64,000 nt of DNA from Undaria pinnatifida (taxonomy: Eukaryota; Sar; Phaeophyceae; Laminariales; Alariaceae): NCBI GenBank assembly GCA_012845835.1, contig JABAKD010000024.1:7033103-7097102 (forward strand). Reading direction: 5' to 3'. The notes below the pieces were generated by a model that made no database searches, was not told where the DNA came from, and worked only from the letters and a program-made list of their open reading frames with translations. Below are positions 39,042 through 49,245 of the stretch, in pieces. Position 1 is the first letter of the stretch. Each line of letters opens with the position of its first letter. A program made the position numbers and the translations under genes.

Positions 39042-40930
39042 CCTCGTCTCGTACAACTGCTTCAGCGAGGCAGGTGTCGCAGCTCGTTGGCTTCCTTATA
39101 CATGTCTCCTTTGTTGTGCGTCCGGGGCGGTTTTTCGTGAACCGTTTGTTGGCTTCGGTGGGTATGCCGCGCATATCTGCCGGATCTGATTTCGGTTTTC
39201 AAGGCGCAGATGTTTCCAAAAAAAAAAAAAAAAAAAAAGGGGCTGCTGCCGTCGCGCACGTCGGAATTTCCCCGCCGCGGGGGGTTCCAGTTGTCTCTAT
39301 CCCGGGTGATTGTGGGCCTGTTTCTGGCTCTGGTGACAACGCCGGGAACTACTTCTTTGTGAGGTATTACGTAGACGATGGCACTGTCGTCGAGTTGCAA
39401 TGGTGGCCGGACGGTCGCCGTTGTTTGCGCGCTGTCCAGTCGCTGGCATTGAACATTTTCGCTTGTTGGGCGAACGTGGTGTCTCTGATCTGATCTCCTG
39501 TCCGCCAGAAAAATCACTGACTGGGACACGCAACTGGAGGTGTTGGGTTGGATCATTGACACGGAGGTGCTTACGGTTACGTTGCCGTCCCATAAGCGCC
39601 TCAAGCTGCAAAATCTCCTTGCGGAATGGCCCTCGTCTCGTACATCTGCTTCAGCGAGGCAGGTGTCGCAGTTCGTTGGCTTCCTTATACATGTCTCCTT
39701 TGCTGTGCGTCCGGGGCGGTTTTTCGTGAACCGTTTGTTGGCTTCGGTGGGTATGCCGCGCATATCTGCCGGATCTGATTTCGGTTTTCAAGGCGCAGAT
39801 GTTTCCCAAAAAGGGGCTGCTGCCGTCGCGCACGTCGGAATTTCCCCGCTGCGGGGGGTTCCAGTTGTATCTATCCCGGGTGATTGTGGGCCTGTTTCTG
39901 GCTCTGGTGACAACGCCGGGAACTACTTCTTTGTGAGGTATTACGTAGACGATGGCATTGTCGTCGAGTTGCAATGGTGGCCGGACGGTCGCCGTTGTTT
40001 GCGCGCTGTCCAGTCGCTGGCATTGAACATTTTCGCTTGTTGGGCGAACGTGGTGTCTCTGATCTGATCTCCTGTCCGCCAGAAAAAATCACTGACTGGG
40101 ACACGCAACTGGAGGTGTTGGGTTGGATCATTGACACGGAGGTGCTTACGGTTACGTTGCCGTCCCATAAGCGCCTCAAGCTGCAAAATCTCCTTGCAGA
40201 ATGGCCCTCGTCTCGTACATCTGCTTCAGCGAGGCAGGTGTCGCAGTTCGTTGGCTTCCTTATACATGTCTCCTTTGTTTTGCGTCCGGGGCGGTTTTTC
40301 GTGAACCGTTTGTTGGCTTCGGTGGGTATGCCGCGCATATCTGCCGGATCTGATTTCGGTTTTCAAGGCGCAGATGTTTCCCAAAAAGGGGCTGCTGCCG
40401 TCGCGCACGTCCGAATTTCCCCGCCGCGGGGGGTTCCAGTTGTCTCTATCCCGGGTGATTGTGGACCTGTTTCTGGCCCTGGTGGCAACGCCGGGAACTA
40501 CTTCTTTGTGAGGTATTACGTAGACGATGGCATTGTCGTCGAGTTGCAATGGTGGCCGGACGGTCGCCGTTGTTTGCGCGCTGTCCAGTCGCTGGCATCG
40601 GACCATTTTCGCTTGTTGGGCGAACGTGGTGTCTCTGATCCGCCCCTCCTGTCCACCAGAAAAATCACTGACTGGGACACGCAACTGGAGGCGTTGGGTT
40701 GGATCATTGGCGCGGAGGCGCTTACGGTTACGTTGCCGTTCCATAAGCGCCTCAAGCTGCAAATCTCCTTGCGGAGTGGCCCTCGCCTCGTACAACTGCT
40801 TCAGCGAAGCAGGTGTCGCAGCTCGTTGGCTTCCTTATACATGTCTCCTTTGCTGTGCGTCCGGGGCGGTTTTTCGTGAACCGTTTGTTGGCTTCGGTGG
40901 GTATGCCGCGCATATCTGCCGGATCTGATT
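39042..40930 (+). repeat. Tandem triplication of RT core in element B (575-589 bp units)
   Basis: Units start with CCTCGTCTCGTAC at 39042, 39631 and 40206, and a fourth partial unit starts at 40781. Periods are 589, 575 and 575. Each unit joins the segment after RT (to CCGGATCTGATTTCGG) back to the segment ahead of motif C (CAAGGCGCAGATGTTTCC), so each carries a YVDD box (39367, 39948 and 40516 regions). The first unit has a run of 21 A at 39218-39238 where others have AAAAA, which accounts for its extra length. Units are nearly identical, so the amplification is recent. Confidence 0.95.
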
Positions 40931-41560
40931 TGGTTGTCGTACGGCCAACCTCGGGCAGCGCCTCGTCTTGGGACCCGAGTTTCAAGGGAACCTCGAGTTT
41001 TGGCGATGGTTTATTGAGGAGGGATTGGACGCGCGCGGAAGAACCTTGTCGGCTCCGATGTATCATTTGCTTGAGCGCCCCTCCCAACGTACTCCGTTTT
41101 CGGGTGCATCCAAAACCGGTGTCGGGGGTTTCTGCCTTGAAACTGGGGTGTACTGGAGATACGATATTGACGCCGGGGAACGATCTCGATTTTGCGGGTC
41201 GAGCAAGTCAGTTGCAGGCGAGACCGATATATCGATTAACGTCCTCGAACTGCTAGGTATGGTCGTCTCCCCTTGGGTCGTCGTATCTCCGTGCGCCGAG
41301 CGCCCGGCCGCGTTGGGGAACTGTGTGTTGTGGCGTGGCGACAACGAAGCAGCCGTAGAGTGGGTGCGGCGTTGTCGAGGCGGGAAGGAGCCGAGATCGG
41401 GCGCGTTGATGCGCTTCCTTGGTGTGCTCAAATTGTCCTCTGGTTGGCACTTCGACGCGAAACACGTAGGGGGTATTTTTAACGTTGCCGCGGACGGTAT
41501 CTCACGCTGGAATCGCGCTTCCGTCCTCGTTAATATGCGTGCGGTCCGTGGGATATGCTG
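40931..41560 (+). pseudogene. RNase H of element B
   Basis: It aligns with the element A RNase H: FWRWFIEEGLDARGRTLSAP, then GASKTGVGGFCLETGV, where the catalytic Asp of the DASK box is replaced by Gly. After that come INVLELLGMVV, LWRGDNEAAVEWVRRC and VAADGISRWN. Loss of the first catalytic Asp would inactivate the enzyme. The frame is otherwise open and runs into recombinase sequence because the region between is deleted. Confidence 0.8.
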
Positions 41561-42214
41561 CTCGCGGGCGAGAAGCTGATCCCCACGTGGCGTGCCGGGG
41601 GTCGTGTTTTGTGGCCGGCCCTGTGCGCTTCGTTCTGTCTCTTGACTCGCGCGTCAGAAATGTTCGCGGAAACCCGGTTACGAGTTCACGAGACTTATTG
41701 TTTGTGGCGTGCTGATGTTGCATTCTTTTGCGGAAATATTCAGCTTACTGTTGCGCAGTGGTCAACCGCGGATCATGTCAAGGTTCGATTCCGCGGGCCG
41801 CAGGGTGACCAACCGCGGAAAGGGGCGGTTGTCACGCATGTGCGAAAGGGTCCGTCGAAGCGCGTGGGGGAAGGTGGCGGCGCCGTCGATCTAATGATCG
41901 AATTGATGTCTTGTTACTTGTTTCTTCCCTCTTCGGCCCCCTTGGTTGCGTGTGTCGTTGGTAATGGCAGATGGTCCATGTGGACACAACATCAAGCGAC
42001 GGTAGCTTCGCGGAAAGTGGTTGCGTTGGCGGGTGTGCGTGCGGAGGAGTACGCCGTGCACTCCCTGAGGATTGGAGGCGCAACGCACTTGTCGGCAGGG
42101 GGTGCAACACCGGCGGTGTTGCAGCGTGAGGGCCGATGGGCTCTGACTAGTTGGGCAAACGCGGAATTACAAAGAAGTGTGTTATCCCGTGTGCACTCTG
42201 CGACTCGAGGGTAG
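41555..42214 (+). pseudogene. Tyrosine recombinase fragment of element B
   Basis: It begins at the MLLAGEKLIPTWRAGG region, so the core-binding half is missing (about 410 bp deleted against A). The catalytic Arg (LLTRASEMFAETRL) and the H-x-x-R box (HSLRIGGATHLSAGG) remain. After QREGRWAL the sequence jumps to the region behind the ORF, removing the nucleophile Tyr. The fragment could not catalyse strand exchange. Confidence 0.85.
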
Positions 42215-42276
42215 GGGGTGGCGGGGGGGGTGGGACTACATTCGTAATACGGGTCAACTACCAGTTTGTGTTGGAG

Positions 42277-42448
42277 GCTGGCGTTGAGAGTTCGATGTCG
42301 CCAGTTGGGTTGGGAGTTGACTCGTGTATACGGATGTTAGCGTGGGGTTGCCGGCGGGGCAGCCCCGGGGTATTCCCATCTCCAACCCCCCTCTCCGGGC
42401 GGGGGGTTGCGCATTAATATAATACAACTTCGAAAGCAAAGTGCAAAG
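42277..42448 (+). repeat. Split repeat B1 of element B
   Basis: 172 bp, nearly identical to B2 at 43200-43371. The joint to A2 again reads GTGCAAAGCAGAATATTATC with the AAAGC core at 42445-42449. Confidence 0.9.
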
Positions 42449-42660
42449 CAGAATATTATCGAAGTATGAGAAAATATGGGTTTTGTACGTACGTAAGAAG
42501 TTTGACCAATCAGATCAATGCGGTAATTCATAGTCGTATGAGCGATAGCATTGGGCACACCTGGCCCAGCCGTGTAGGCGACGACCTGCACGCGGAGCGC
42601 GTAGGGGATCAGAGTCAGAGCTTACAGGTCCAAGGTGTGATACAGACTAGTTTAAGTTCC
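42449..42660 (+). repeat. Split repeat A2 of element B
   Basis: Direct copy of A1 of this element, followed by the conserved spacer that starts CCACCCACCCGCCCGTGC and holds the stem-loop at about 42881-42940. Confidence 0.9.
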
Positions 42661-43199
42661 CACCCACCCGCCCGTGCTTTTGAGGGAGTCAGTGGAGGGG
42701 GAGTTAATCGGTCGCAGTAACGTTGCGCGTGTTTGTTACTGTTTTGGCAAACGTACCCGTTTTCGCTGAAGATGCGACGGGGTTTCGTAGATTGCGCAGG
42801 TTTGCGGTGGGTGCTAGCCGCATCAGTGTTATAGCGTGGTGCAAGGGGTGTTCGTTGTTGTGTTTTTTTTTCAGCATGTGTAATATCTGAGTATCCCTCC
42901 GTGCGGTGGGGGTACGTATGACTGTGTTACGCAGATATTATGTTGATAGTTAACAGCGAACGTTGTGGCAGTGCATCGGCTCGGATTTAGCGCGCAATCT
43001 GAAAGTGTGGGAGAGGGGAATTATCCGTATATTGGCAAGTAAGTGCATTTGTTTAATGTGCATGGTGTGTGCAGGCGTGCAATTTTATAGCATATTTATT
43101 ACACGCGTGTGTACGTTTTTTTTTATATGCTGCACGTTATAGGCGGTTGCCCCGTATGTCTTCTTCGAGTTGCCAACGATTGTTCGTCGTTGGTTGTTG

Positions 43200-43371
43200 G
43201 CTGGCGTCGAGAGTTCGATGTCGCCAGTTGGGTTGGGAGTTGACTCGTGTATACGGATGTTAGCGTGGGGTTGCCGGCGGGGCAGCCCCGGGGTATTCCC
43301 ATCTCCAACCCCCCTCTCCGGGCGGGGGGTTGCGCATTAATATAATACAACTTCGAAAGCAAAGTGCAAAG
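43200..43371 (+). repeat. Split repeat B2, right end of element B
   Basis: It ends CGAAAGCAAAGTGCAAAG, and R1 sequence TCGAAGATTTGATCGAAACT resumes directly behind. Confidence 0.9.
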
Positions 43372-44400
43372 TCGAAGATTTGATCGAAACTCATCTTTGC
43401 CGGCTTGTGTATGATACTCCGATTGCGCGTATTACTATATTATTTTTTACAATCACTCCACCTGTGAGGTCGAAGATTTGGTCGACTCATCTTTGCAAGC
43501 TTGTTGTGTGTGATACTCCGATCGCGCGTGTTACGCGTATAGGTAGGGGCTTGCTATACGCGTGGTGCTAGGTCTTCTAGGCGATCGTGCGGGTGGTGGG
43601 GAAGGAGGGGGCGTTGGGGGGGGAGGGGGGGCAATAAATGATGGCTACGTCATGGATGGTTGGAAATATTATGACGTGATATCAATTGCGTAGAAGTGTT
43701 TATTACTCTTGCCGGTTTAGATTGTAGGTGGGGCGTTTGAACAGAAAGGCGGCAAAAAAATAAAAAGGAAGGAAGGGGGGTGGGGCGGAAATGAATTGGA
43801 GCTACGGCATGGATGGCTAGAAAGATAATGAGATGATATCAGCTGGCTGCTAGTGTTTACTACTCTGGGAGATTTTGATTTTAGGTGGCGCGTTTGAACC
43901 AGAGGGAACGGGGGGGGTGGGGGCGGGCGGGACACTTCAATATGTGCGCGGAAACTATAAATCCTTAAAGAAAGGGGACAAATCTGGCGGTTGTATTAAT
44001 AGCAAGAAGACATCCCTTTGTATCATTTGCCTGGTATTGTTTACTATTATTCTAGAAGATTTGATGTTAAATGGCCAGAGAGATTTGACGTGATATCAGC
44101 CGGATGGTAGTGTTTACTACTTTGTCTGGCAGAAAATCTGGTTTTGATTTTAGATGAGGGGGTGGAACATGAGGGAACGGGGGGGGTGGGGGCGGGCGGG
44201 ACACTTCAATATGTGCGCGGAAACTATAAATCCTTAAAGAAAGGGGACAAATCTGGCGGTTGTATTAATAGCAAGAAGACATATCTTCGTATCATTTGCC
44301 TGGTGGAATAGTTTACTATTATTCTAGAAGATTTGATGTTAGATGTGGTTATATATTTGCTTGGCACTCATGATCACACGCTGAACATGCATCATGATCA
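43372..44400 (+). repeat. R1 continuation and tail modules
   Basis: The R1 head interrupted at 37160 continues here through GATACTCCGATTGCGCGTAT. A second R1 head follows at 43450-43535. Tail modules come next (GCTTGCTATACGCGTGGTGC, ATGGCTACGTCATGGATGG and GTGGGGCGTTTGAAC words). A unit starting GGGGGGGTGGGGGCGGGCGG with AATATGTGCGCGGAAACTAT occurs twice, at about 43910 and 44180, nearly identical for about 150 bp. Confidence 0.8.
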
Positions 44401-46440
44401 TTTTCTTCATAAAAAAATGTACCAGGTAGTATAATATAACATCATCAGCTGTGTCGACGCAAAAGATCAACCGACATTTCATACGACACGTGTGCTGATT
44501 TTATTTTCGGATCTCCCGTAATAATAGGACGATCACATACATCTTGGTCTAAGTATAGTCTAGTATTTGCCGCATATTTCGAGTATTTATTCGTACCGGG
44601 TAGATAACTCCACAACTGCCCGTGTTAATACGTAATCATCTCGGAATGCCAAAAATATACTCGTGTCATGAAAAAAATAATAGTTCCACACTGCAGTTGC
44701 ATTTACCGTACTAGAAAAAAAATGGGCCATAAACGTGTGGACCAATGAAGAGGCTCGCCGTGTCGTGGATTGATTATGGTGTGCGGCGGATCCTGAACCA
44801 ATAACAATCGAATAATATTTCGTGCGGATCAATCTTCTTTGAACTCAAATCGTTCCGCTTGGCCCTCCGCTGTCCGGTTTCGATATATTACTGCAAATTC
44901 GAAAGGCTGGCATGTATGGTGCCCGGTACCAGGTATGAAAATACAGCACAATGCTACATTACAGCGCAACACACACTGCTACTGCTACTACTGCAGCAGC
45001 AGCCTACAGCAAGCAGTACAACAGCGTCCTTACCCTCTCTCTGCTCTCACGGCCGCAGCACCTATAATATCACTACTCTTCTATCGGGTACCTGGCTGCA
45101 CTCAGCAGGATAGGCATACATACTGCACATCTTCTCTGGAGGCCACTCCACCACAACAACAGGAATATCGACCAGCACAACAAGCGTGATGGAACATATC
45201 GTGCCTCAGGTACGGCATGCTTAAATATACATCATACCCCTTGCTGCAGGTTGTTTTGTCTACGTCTAGACTATATCTACAGTAGTGCGCATGCTGCTTT
45301 GATACTGCTTGTGCCTTTAATCTAATGGGCGATAGAAACGAGTTCAGTTATATTACGCGTTCTACACGTTACAGCAGTTCAGTAGTAGCAGTAGTAGTGG
45401 TGGTAGTGTACGAAGTAGTGGTGGTAGCGGTATAGTAGTTGTAGAGGTGTAGTGATTGACAGCAGTCATATTAACTAGTATTAATAGTACAGGACGACTT
45501 GCAATGCGAAACAGGACTTACCTCTCTCTGGTTACCTGGCAAATAAGTAATTAATGCTGACGCGTAGCATGGGTTTCAAGAGGTGCGTCCTACATTTAAG
45601 TTCAGTATAACGGCTTCCTCTCGAAGTCCTTGCTTTCCAGCAAATGCCACCGCTTGCCTTTCTTTGTTAATGGCGACTGTTTCTCATCAATCAGACACCG
45701 TTATCATCCCGTACCGTACCTGGCATATACATCCGTTCCACCCCTAGGCCCCAGGATGGCTTCTTGTGAAACGCCAGTCAATCCGTGAGAAACAAACGAA
45801 CAACGTGTTTTTCTGCTGTTTCGTTTTGGCTTATTCATCGTGATGAAAATAACCGTTATATATATTTTGATTGCAAGTGCAACTTGTACTGCTTCAAACA
45901 ATAATATTTGCTCTACACGCATGCTTCGTGCACTCTTCTTGCAGATTAAAGGCCGCGTAGTAGTGTCGTGTCAGGCACCAGCCGCAGTGTGAAACACAGC
46001 AGTCGGTAACATACAAAAACTAACTGCAAAATACTTATCGCTCTAGACTATCTAGTCTATATCTTTTGCCGTTGTTCTTCCCGCTGGAAATTGTAATTTA
46101 CCGCCATTCTGCCGCCCCACGCCTAGCTTCGTATCATAACCACGCAGGCGTCCCGGCTCTCCATACGCTGTACACGTGGGGCTACAAGTTAAAGAGAGGT
46201 CGATTTAAGATAAACACTCACTCGAAAGAGGTCTGTCCAGGTCAAGCGGTTTGGCACTCGGCAGAGGGTATTCTGCAAGCCATTATTGTACATACTACAT
46301 ACCAGGTACAACAGTATCGTACCTTGACATACCTGTTCGGAGCTTGATGAAGTCTACATTTTTTATTTATTATTAGTATAATACATGGAATAGGACATAA
46401 TACTGCTGTACGACTAGTCTATACCAGGTACAAAATGTAA
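44401..46440. other. No confirmed gene
   Basis: Short open frames (44587-44832 minus, 44839-45189 plus, 45704-45922 minus) show no domain. GTA/CAG simple repeats occur near 44975-45010 and 45370-45430. Five of the TACCAGGTA family words, exact or one base off, lie here (44420, 44927, 45715, 46300, 46422). Confidence 0.45.
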
Positions 46441-46862
46441 AAATTAAGATACACTCCAGCTGTGAGATCGAATATTTTATAAAAAATGAAAATACACTCT
46501 CCAGCTGTGAGATCGAAGATTTTGTCGAAACTCATATTTGCAAGCTGTGTGTGATACTCCGATCGTGCGTATTACGGGTTGTGTGTCCTCATTAAGGATA
46601 TATGTCGGGCGACTCCCCTTGCAACTACAGACAGTGTAGCTATCAGGGTCAACAGGGTGATGTTAGGCAGTCTGTGCGCGGAAACTATAAAACCCGTTTC
46701 TGAGGGGGACAAAATCTGACAGCTGTGAAAGGAAATGCATCAGTTTATCAAGTGAATCCTGTAAGTCGAATAACCGGTGAGGGTAGGGCGGAGTTTTGAG
46801 GACGTGGGGGCCTGGTTTTAATCAAAAGGGGCGGGGTTGGAGGGGGGGGGGGGGGGGGGGGG
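46441..46862 (+). repeat. Dispersed repeat R1, near full-length core
   Basis: A doubled head (46450 and 46495) is followed by all core modules in order to CGAATAACCGGTGAG, GGACGTGGGGGCCTGGTTTT, ATCAAAAGGGG and a poly-G run of about 22. This is a good reference copy. Confidence 0.85.
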
Positions 46863-46899
46863 GTTGTGTGTATAGACTATAATAGTCTAGTCTACATTG

Positions 46900-47310
46900 T
46901 AAAATAAAAGTACACTCTCCAGCTGTGATATCGAAGATTTTGTTGAAACTCATCTTTGCAAACTGTATGTGATACTCCGATCGCGCGTACCAGGTAGGTA
47001 CTATTACTGGGTGAGTGTTCTCATTAAGAATATAGGTCGGCGACTCCCCTTCGAACTACGGTGTAGCTATCAGGGTCAACAGGGTGATATTTAGTCAGTC
47101 TGTGCGGGGAAACTACACAGCCCGTTTTCGAGGGGGACAAAATCTGACAGCTGGCTGTGGAATGCACCTCCAGTTTATTATGCATATCATCAAAATTAAA
47201 ATACACTCCATGGACCAGCTGTGAGATCGAATATTTTGTCGAAACTCATCTTTGCAAGCTGTGTGTGATACTCTGATCGCGCGTATTACGGGTTGTGTGT
47301 CCTCTATACT
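46900..47310 (+). repeat. Two further R1 copies in tandem
   Basis: One copy starts at about 46909 and runs to the CTGACAGCTGGCTGTGG module at 47160. It contains a TACCAGGTA-type insertion at 46988 inside the CGCGCGTATTAC word. A second head begins near 47200 and ends after GGGTTGTGTGTCCTC at 47303. Confidence 0.85.
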
Positions 47311-47539
47311 ATGCTATGTAGTCATATTACCGGTGATAGTAGGAGAGACAGGTCGTAAAACTAAAGACGGGCTTACTGCTCTGCGTAATGCTAGTAGATG
47401 ATGGTAGCTTGCGCTGCCGGGGTTGTAACGAAGACCACTGATAGGGACAGCTTACGCTATATTCGTACCTACAATGGGACCCGAAGGGTGCGCCAGCTAG
47501 CGTTGGGCTGCGAAAGCAGCTGAGTTAAATCGACACACG

Positions 47540-47606
47540 ACGCGTATGAAAATACGTGGAAGTGTGGTGAGCTAAAGCTATATTTTTCCCCATCCGCCGG
47601 AGGATA
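47540..47606 (+). repeat. Element-A target repeat, empty copy
   Basis: CGCGTATGAAAATACGTGGA, AGTGTGGTGAGCTAAAGC and TATATTTTTCCCCATCCGCC lie in one uninterrupted piece. The left half equals the left flank of element A except one base (GTGG for GCGG). The right half equals its right flank. AAAGC is at 47574-47578. Confidence 0.9.
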
Positions 47607-47649
47607 AAAAAAAAAATAAAAGGTAGGGGCGGCGGGAAAGGGTGGGGTT

Positions 47650-47923
47650 ATAAGTGAAACTTGAAGACCACATAAATGAATTGGAGCTATACCTCTACTA
47701 CTAATACGACATGCTACTGTTACATGCCACTGCTACTACTACTACGACGACGACTACTACTGCTACAAAGTGAAACTTGAAGACCATATGAATAAATTGG
47801 AGCTATACCTCTACTACTACGACATGCTACTACTGCATGCTACTCCTACTACTACTACGACGACGACTACTACTGCTACTAAGTAAAACTTGAAGACCAC
47901 ATAAATGAATTGGAGCTATACTT

Positions 47924-47954
<31 letters not shown>

Positions 47955-48094
47955 ACTACTACTACTACTACTACGACATGTTACTACTACGTGCTAGTGC
48001 TACTACTATTACTACTACTACTACTATTACTACTACGACTACTACTACTACGACGACTACTGCTACTACTACTACTACAACTTCTACTACTGCT
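47650..48094. repeat. TAC-type microsatellite in 110-120-bp higher-order units
   Basis: Units of about 110-120 bp start with AAGTGAAACTTGAAGACCA and GAATTGGAGCTATAC and end in imperfect TAC/TGC/GAC triplet runs (47647, 47770 and 47880). The third triplet run is longest. Tyr/Thr/Leu-run frames over it are artefacts. Confidence 0.9.
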
Positions 48095-48362
48095 GACCCA
48101 GGCTACGGTAGGGGGGTCTCCTTTTGGGCCTGTTATTTCAGTGCCTAGGGGTCACTCGCGCGAGTAACCCCTTTGTTCCTATGCAATCTTACGTTTTCTT
48201 ATGTTTTACATTGACGAAATCAATCCGCAATGCAAAGGTGATCTAAGCTGCGGCAAATCAAGTTCCTAAACCATCTTCATTCGTAGGGTACAGAGCTACT
48301 CGTTCGAGTGGCTCAAACACACCAGTGAAAATGGGGGTACCCCCCCTACCGTAGCCTTGGTC
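48095..48362. mobile_element. MITE-like element with 25-bp terminal inverted repeats, copy 1
   Basis: The left end GACCCAGGCTACGGTAGGGG is mirrored by the right end CCCCTACCGTAGCCTTGGTC. In the middle, ACTCGCGCGAGT forms a perfect palindrome within AGGGGTCACTCGCGCGAGTA. The element splits the triplet microsatellite, which resumes immediately on the other side with TGCTATTAC, so a TGCT target duplication is possible. It encodes no protein. Confidence 0.85.
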
Positions 48363-48625
48363 TGCTATTACTACTACGACATGCTACAACTGCTACATGC
48401 TACTGCTACTACCACTACTACTACTACTACTACGACTACGACTACTACTACTAAGTGAAACTTGAAATCCACAAAATATTAACTGAATTGGAGCTATTAT
48501 ACTCTACTACTACTGCTACTACTACGACATGCTACTACTACATGCTACTGCTGCTACTACTACGACTAATACTGCTACGACTACTACTACTGCTACAACT
48601 AATAACATGCCATTACTACTAGAAT
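48363..48625. repeat. TAC-type microsatellite, continuation
   Basis: The array interrupted by the MITE continues, with one more AAGTGAAACTTGAAATCCAC unit at 48455 and mixed TAC/TGC/GAC triplets. Confidence 0.9.
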
Positions 48626-49245
48626 ATCGTCGTGAGTCGACCCAGATGGGTTTGTCCCGTACATACGGTCATGGGTTACCCACAGGCGACCAATGCATGG
48701 GCCTCTAGAAAAACTACCATATATTTAAATCATGGCCCATCACCCATGGCGAACCGATGGATACCCAACAACCCATACGGGACTCACGGGCGACCCTTAG
48801 ACTACTGCGAAACTACCATAATAACGGCATGGAAGACCCGTGGAACACGCACATATTACGCTGTATGTATGCCAGCAGCTCATTCATGCATGGGCCATCC
48901 ATCACGGATCGTCCATGCACAAGTGAGGGTTGTGGTGGTAGTAGCTCGTGGGTCTATCACGGGCCAAGCCACCATGACGTTACGGTATTAATAGTACCCA
49001 ATGGGCCGTCCATATAATAAATTATCCGCGGCAGGTCACCCACATACATAATAAGTCTATGTATAATAGAACACCATGATGTATGCCCATGGATCACCCA
49101 CCACACGTATCTGCAAAATTCCATGAGTAACCCATGGGCAGCCCATGATGGATAGGTCGACCACGGGTCACCCGGGTCGCCCATGGGTCACCCACAACTT
49201 TATGGTACGGTCACAGGTCACGGGTATACTGCATGGATGGCCCGG
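48626..49245. repeat. Degenerate array of CCCATGGGT/CACCCA words
   Basis: For about 600 bp, words such as CATGGGTCACCCA, CCATGGGC, ATCACCCATGG and GGGTCGCCCATGG recur every 10-40 bp in both orientations. The density rises toward 49130-49200. It looks like an old short-unit array. Frames over it are not supported as genes. Confidence 0.6.

Larger units (their letters stand above)
37161..43371 (+). mobile_element. Tyrosine-recombinase retrotransposon B (deleted and internally amplified)
   Basis: It has the same plan as element A: A1 (37161-37372), gag, pol, B1 (42277-42448), A2 (42449-42660), spacer, B2 (43200-43371). It lies inside an R1 head: CTGTGAG precedes it and TCGAAGATTTGATCGAAACT follows it. 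Compared with A it has a stop in gag, a deletion in gag, loss of the RT fingers and motif A, a triplicated RT core, loss of the recombinase N-terminal half, and loss of the C-terminal part with the nucleophile Tyr. It cannot be autonomous. Confidence 0.9.

Noticed and set aside
47910-48167. Open frame rich in Tyr, Thr and Leu runs
   Set aside because: It is the translation of the TAC/CTA microsatellite and runs into the MITE, so it is not a gene.
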